Below are positions 47,352 through 50,655 of a stretch of DNA of 50,655 bases, piece after piece. The notes under the pieces were generated by a model, which had not been told where the DNA came from, searched no databases, and was given only the letters and a program-made list of their open reading frames with translations. The DNA is from Candidatus Parcubacteria bacterium. GTDB lineage: Bacteria; Patescibacteriota; Patescibacteriia; Patescibacteriales; BM507. The stretch spans positions 1 to 50,655 of the forward strand of contig PKTH01000008.1 in the NCBI GenBank assembly GCA_002869265.1. Reading direction: 5' to 3'. The translations under genes were made by a program, and so were the position numbers. The first letter of the stretch is position 1. Each line of letters begins with the position of its first letter.

Positions 47352-47777
47352 ATGGCAAAAGAATTATTAACAAAAATTAAATTACAAATACCAGCTGGAC
47401 AAGCAAACCCAGCTCCCCCAGTAGGGCCTGCTCTAGGTCAACATGGACTAAATATCCAAGAGTTCTGTACAAAGTTCAATGATGCCTCAAGAGACAGAAT
47501 GGGAGACATCGTCCCTGTGGAAATTAGCGTTTATGCTGACAGGACTTTTGACTTCACCATGAAGACTTCTCCTGCTGCTGTAATGCTTAAAAAAATCGCT
47601 GGTCTAAAAAGTGGTTCTGGAAAACCAAATACAGAAAAAGTTGGTTCTATCACTACTGCTCAATTAAGAGAAGTGGCAGAAGCAAAACTACCAGATCTAA
47701 ATACCAAAGACGTTGAACAGGCTATGAAAATTATTGCTGGATCAGCCAGACAAATGGGCTTAGAAATTAAAGACTAG
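47352..47777 (+). CDS. rplK: 50S ribosomal protein L11
   Basis: [38 protein letters not shown] at 47352 preferred over track start 47310. Confidence 0.98.
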   Translation: MAKELLTKIKLQIPAGQANPAPPVGPALGQHGLNIQEFCTKFNDASRDRMGDIVPVEISVYADRTFDFTMKTSPAAVMLKKIAGLKSGSGKPNTEKVGSITTAQLREVAEAKLPDLNTKDVEQAMKIIAGSARQMGLEIKD

Positions 47778-47794
47778 ATAATTATAAAATAATT

Positions 47795-47822
47795 GTGGGA
47801 GTTCCATAGGGACGATTACCAC
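47795..47822 (+). promoter_or_regulatory. Putative ribosomal protein L1 binding site in mRNA
   Basis: GTGGGAG-TTCC-ATA-GGGAC-GATTACCAC resembles L1 stem with asymmetric loop; directly upstream of rplA. Confidence 0.7.
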
Positions 47823-47833
47823 GAAACAAACAA

Positions 47834-48484
47834 ATGGAATTAGACAAAATGAAACTGCACACAGTAGAAGAGGCAGTAAAATTAACAAAAGAACTATCAA
47901 AAACAAAATTTGATTCTTCTATAGAAGTACACTTAAGACTAGGAATAGATACACGTAAAGGTGATCAACAAATCAGAGGAGCTGTTAGCCTTCCACATGG
48001 AACAGGTAAATCAGTTAAGGTCGCTGCCTTTGTGTCAGCCGAGAAGGAAGAAGCTTGTAAAAAAGCGGGTGCCGATTTAGTTGGAAGCGAAGATCTAATC
48101 GAAGAGATCAAAAGAACAGAAAAGACAGACTTCCAGGTTGCTGTTACCGAGCCTGCTATGATGAAAAATCTGGCAAAAATTGCTAAAATTCTAGGAACAA
48201 GAGGATTAATGCCTTCTCCAAAGAATGAAACAGTAACACCAACTCCTGAAAAAGCTGTCGAAGAACTAAAGAAGGGTAAGGTTTCTTATAAGAATGATGA
48301 CACTGGAAACGTTCATGTTTCAATCGGAAAAACATCATTTGATGATGCAAAAATTATCGAAAACTTTGAAACTCTCCTTGATGCTATTAGAAAAGCTAAA
48401 CCAGCCTCATCTAAGGGTATATACATCAAAAACGCTTCTATGAGCTCAACAATGGGCCCTGGAATCAAAATCGCAGTTAGTTAA
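47834..48484 (+). CDS. rplA: 50S ribosomal protein L1
   Basis: SIEVHLRLGIDTRKGDQQIRGAVSLPHGTGKSVKVAAF...GTRGLMPSPKNETVT. Confidence 0.98.
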   Translation: MELDKMKLHTVEEAVKLTKELSKTKFDSSIEVHLRLGIDTRKGDQQIRGAVSLPHGTGKSVKVAAFVSAEKEEACKKAGADLVGSEDLIEEIKRTEKTDFQVAVTEPAMMKNLAKIAKILGTRGLMPSPKNETVTPTPEKAVEELKKGKVSYKNDDTGNVHVSIGKTSFDDAKIIENFETLLDAIRKAKPASSKGIYIKNASMSSTMGPGIKIAVS

Positions 48485-48499
48485 ACTTGATATATAAAA

Positions 48500-48527
48500 A
48501 AACCAGCTACTGTATAGCTGGTTTTTT
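48500..48527. terminator. Bidirectional Rho-independent terminator
   Basis: aaaccagcta-ctgta-tagctggtttttt. Confidence 0.9.
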
Positions 48528-48554
48528 CTTTGTTAAAATCACTTTCACAGGCTA

Positions 48555-48986
48555 CTAATTTAAAACTTTATTAATAAGAATTCGAAAATTATCAAATAAC
48601 TTTAGCTTACCCGTCTCCTCCAGGCTAAAAAAACCAATTTCTTCTTTCGATTCAAATTTATTAAAATCACTCTTGTTTTTCAGTTTACACAAATATATTA
48701 AATCATTGTGATAGTGACCATTCACCCTTTCACATAAAACAGCATACGGAATATTTAGAGAGGTAACATCCTCTCCTATATTAGAAAGACTATCGTCCTT
48801 GTTCTCTATTATTTCTACATCGAGGCCCGTCTCCTCTTTCACTTCCCTTAAGAGGGCTTCGTCCGGGTGTTCATCCTCCTCAATATGCCCGCCGGGATAG
48901 AGCCAAACTCCAAGCTTCTTGTGAAAGATTAATAAAATTTTATTTTGCTCAACTATAATAGCTGATGATGTAAAATGTTTTTTCAT
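48555..48986 (-). CDS. NUDIX hydrolase
   Basis: Nudix box GGHIEEDEHPDEALLREVKEETGL; internal ATG (MKKHFTSS) chosen. Confidence 0.95.
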   Translation of the reverse strand: MKKHFTSSAIIVEQNKILLIFHKKLGVWLYPGGHIEEDEHPDEALLREVKEETGLDVEIIENKDDSLSNIGEDVTSLNIPYAVLCERVNGHYHNDLIYLCKLKNKSDFNKFESKEEIGFFSLEETGKLKLFDNFRILINKVLN

Positions 48987-49040
48987 TTTCTTGTTTTTGT
49001 TATACAATAGTATTATAGATAAATTTATTAATTAAAGCTA

Positions 49041-49541
49041 ATGTATTCCAAAGAAGAAATAAGTTTGCACATCGCCAACTTTGTTATAAGTGTTTTTAGA
49101 ACTTTTTTTATCAACATCTACATGATGATATACTTCATGCCTATAATTGCGGTAATTATTTTTATTCAGGAAGGCATAAGTACCAATCTAGCAGTAGGCA
49201 TTCTACATACCCTCTTTTTAGGACAAGACTTGGTTGACGAGTCCGATCTTCCAAAAATATTTTCAATCTACCTTCTAGTTTTTTCTATAATCCTTAATAT
49301 TCTCGGTAAAGTCAGAAAGAAAAAAATAAGATTCACTCTAAAACAAAAAAACAAATTTCTTCTTATATACTTAAGTGTCTTTTATAGCCTCTTTCTCGTT
49401 GTAGCCATTATTTATAATTTCCCTTTCTTTATTTTAGTGCCAATGTATTTAGCCAGTCTCTTTTTCGGTGCAATCGCCACCACCTTCGACCACATATTAT
49501 CGTCAATGGAGCCTAAAAAACCCACGAATACCCAGGTATAA
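49041..49541 (+). CDS. Membrane protein, unknown function
   Basis: Four hydrophobic segments in a 166-aa ORF. Confidence 0.65.
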   Translation: MYSKEEISLHIANFVISVFRTFFINIYMMIYFMPIIAVIIFIQEGISTNLAVGILHTLFLGQDLVDESDLPKIFSIYLLVFSIILNILGKVRKKKIRFTLKQKNKFLLIYLSVFYSLFLVVAIIYNFPFFILVPMYLASLFFGAIATTFDHILSSMEPKKPTNTQV

Positions 49542-49582
49542 CTATTAGGAGAAAGTCCTTAATAAATAAACGAAAATAAAAA

Positions 49583-49609
49583 AACCAACTATTATAATAG
49601 TTGGTTTTG
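49583..49609. terminator. Rho-independent terminator
   Basis: aaccaacta-ttata-atagttggtttt. Confidence 0.85.
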
Positions 49610-49611
49610 CA

Positions 49612-49842
49612 CTAGTCTTGAATGGTCAGCTTTGTCTCTGAGCTCGACCAAATAACTGATAGGATCACTAGCCATATCACAAGACACAAAAACTGCGTGC
49701 CAAGCAAAAACCAGACACCAATTCCGATAACAAAGAATTCTTGCAAGAATCCTTCAGGGTTTACAATTCCCCTGAATCCAAGCCACATCCAAAACGGGGT
49801 CAACAAAACTGCCAAACTAACGACCGACAAAATAATCCTCAT
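49612..49842 (-). CDS. Orphan small two-TM membrane protein
   Basis: SD AGAGAGGAGACGATT-ATG; two hydrophobic segments. Confidence 0.7.
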   Translation of the reverse strand: MRIILSVVSLAVLLTPFWMWLGFRGIVNPEGFLQEFFVIGIGVWFLLGTQFLCLVIWLVILSVIWSSSETKLTIQD

Positions 49843-49972
49843 AATCGTCTCCTCTCTCTTGTTGAATATTCAAGACTCTACTTATAAATGTTCAAAAAAA
49901 TCCGAAAATACTTTTAATTAATTTTCATTGGCTTCATATTAAAGGTTTTTATTAAAAAAATCAAATAAAACA

Positions 49973-50000
49973 GGCTCCTTTCGATTTCTCGAAAGGAGCC
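49973..50000 (-). terminator. Rho-independent terminator
   Basis: GGCTCCTTTCGAGAAATCGAAAGGAGCC then TGTTTTATTTG on minus. Confidence 0.88.
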
Positions 50001-50014
50001 CTTTGTCTTTGCTT

Positions 50015-50434
50015 TTATGCAGTTGCAGCTTCCGCTATTTTAAACTCGCGGAATTCAACAACGTGCCCGGTATTAAGGATCGGCAACGAGTAACCCAGAA
50101 CATTCTCCTTGGGCGGAATCTTCAGTTGGGTCGTCGGTTCAACATAAGGAGTTGCAGTGATGTCCAACATGGTGAACTGCCTCCCTCCTTCAACCGTTTT
50201 AGTAATGACATTTACCGCTGCTACTACAGACCGACCCATCATTTCATGCGTCAGCCCGTAGTGACAAACATTCAAGATGACCCCCTTGAGAGGCTTTCCA
50301 GTCTGCCAATGAGGAAGAATGACATCACCCTTATCTGTGGTGAACTCCTCCACTCGCTTCATGTTCCTTGCCAACGGGATTTTCACTAAAACCCCCTCAA
50401 ATGTCTCCAACAATTCATAGGTTGTCTTTTTCAT
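50015..50434 (-). CDS. Orphan 139-aa protein, unknown function
   Basis: SD AAAGGAAGATTCAG-ATG (MKKTTYELLETFEG...); the track start at 50473 lies in the leader. Confidence 0.75.
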   Translation of the reverse strand: MKKTTYELLETFEGVLVKIPLARNMKRVEEFTTDKGDVILPHWQTGKPLKGVILNVCHYGLTHEMMGRSVVAAVNVITKTVEGGRQFTMLDITATPYVEPTTQLKIPPKENVLGYSLPILNTGHVVEFREFKIAEAATA

Positions 50435-50520
50435 CTGAATCTTCCTTTCGCTGGGGTTATGGAATATATGCACGCATTATGCGCTAAAAAGCTAAATTAT
50501 TCAAAGAGCACTGATTTTGT

Positions 50521-50549
50521 ATATTAGCATATTTTTTAATATTTGTCAA
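50521..50549 (-). promoter_or_regulatory. Near-consensus promoter for the 139-aa mini-gene
   Basis: Minus: TTGACA - 17 nt - TAATAT. Confidence 0.8.
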
Positions 50550-50604
50550 TAGTGTTGGGTAATGTGCACACACATATTGCACTTTTTTGTTAATCTAGGG
50601 GCAT

Positions 50605-50655
50605 ATGAAAACTATGCCAAATAATACACAAGAAGAAAGGTATCGGTGGATTAAA
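50605..50655 (+). CDS. 5' end of an unidentified ORF, truncated by window end
   Basis: MKTMPNNTQEERYRWIK... open at edge; too short to assign. Confidence 0.4.
   Translation, partial: MKTMPNNTQEERYRWIK

Noticed and set aside
50605-50655. Transposase/HTH assignment for the truncated ORF
   Set aside because: Only 17 codons visible; not enough to support a family call.

Overview
AT-rich, gene-dense bacterial window. Gene content suggests a Candidate Phyla Radiation/Patescibacteria-type genome (inference: DUF4012 and DUF3160 proteins, pilin-like segments in secreted proteins, 'GEAWYVNP' repeats, core genes mostly lacking Shine-Dalgarno (SD) sites). Recognisable content: a >=1405-codon minus-strand ORF that runs off the left edge through a 21-bp tandem repeat (missed by the ORF track); rplJ-rplL with an L10-leader-like element; mltG interrupted by an in-frame TAA; uppP; a MopE/Myxo-type Cys-rich secreted protein; a lower-glycolysis cluster (pgk, prepilin, eno, two tandem gpmI); a four-gene envelope module ending in a degenerate HtrA-like protein; dtd; pilT; a VanZ-QueH fusion; WecA/MraY-like, DUF4012 and glycosyltransferase genes; an isc-type cluster containing an L,D-transpeptidase; and secE-nusG-rplK-rplA. 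Set apart from these is a group of six orphan mini-genes with strong SD sites and several near-consensus 17-bp-spacer promoters. One encodes five exact C-x-H-x6-C-x2-C motifs and is the best candidate for something undescribed. I saw no rRNA, tRNA, CRISPR array, restriction or defence system, or intact mobile element. All calls are by eye; no searches were run.
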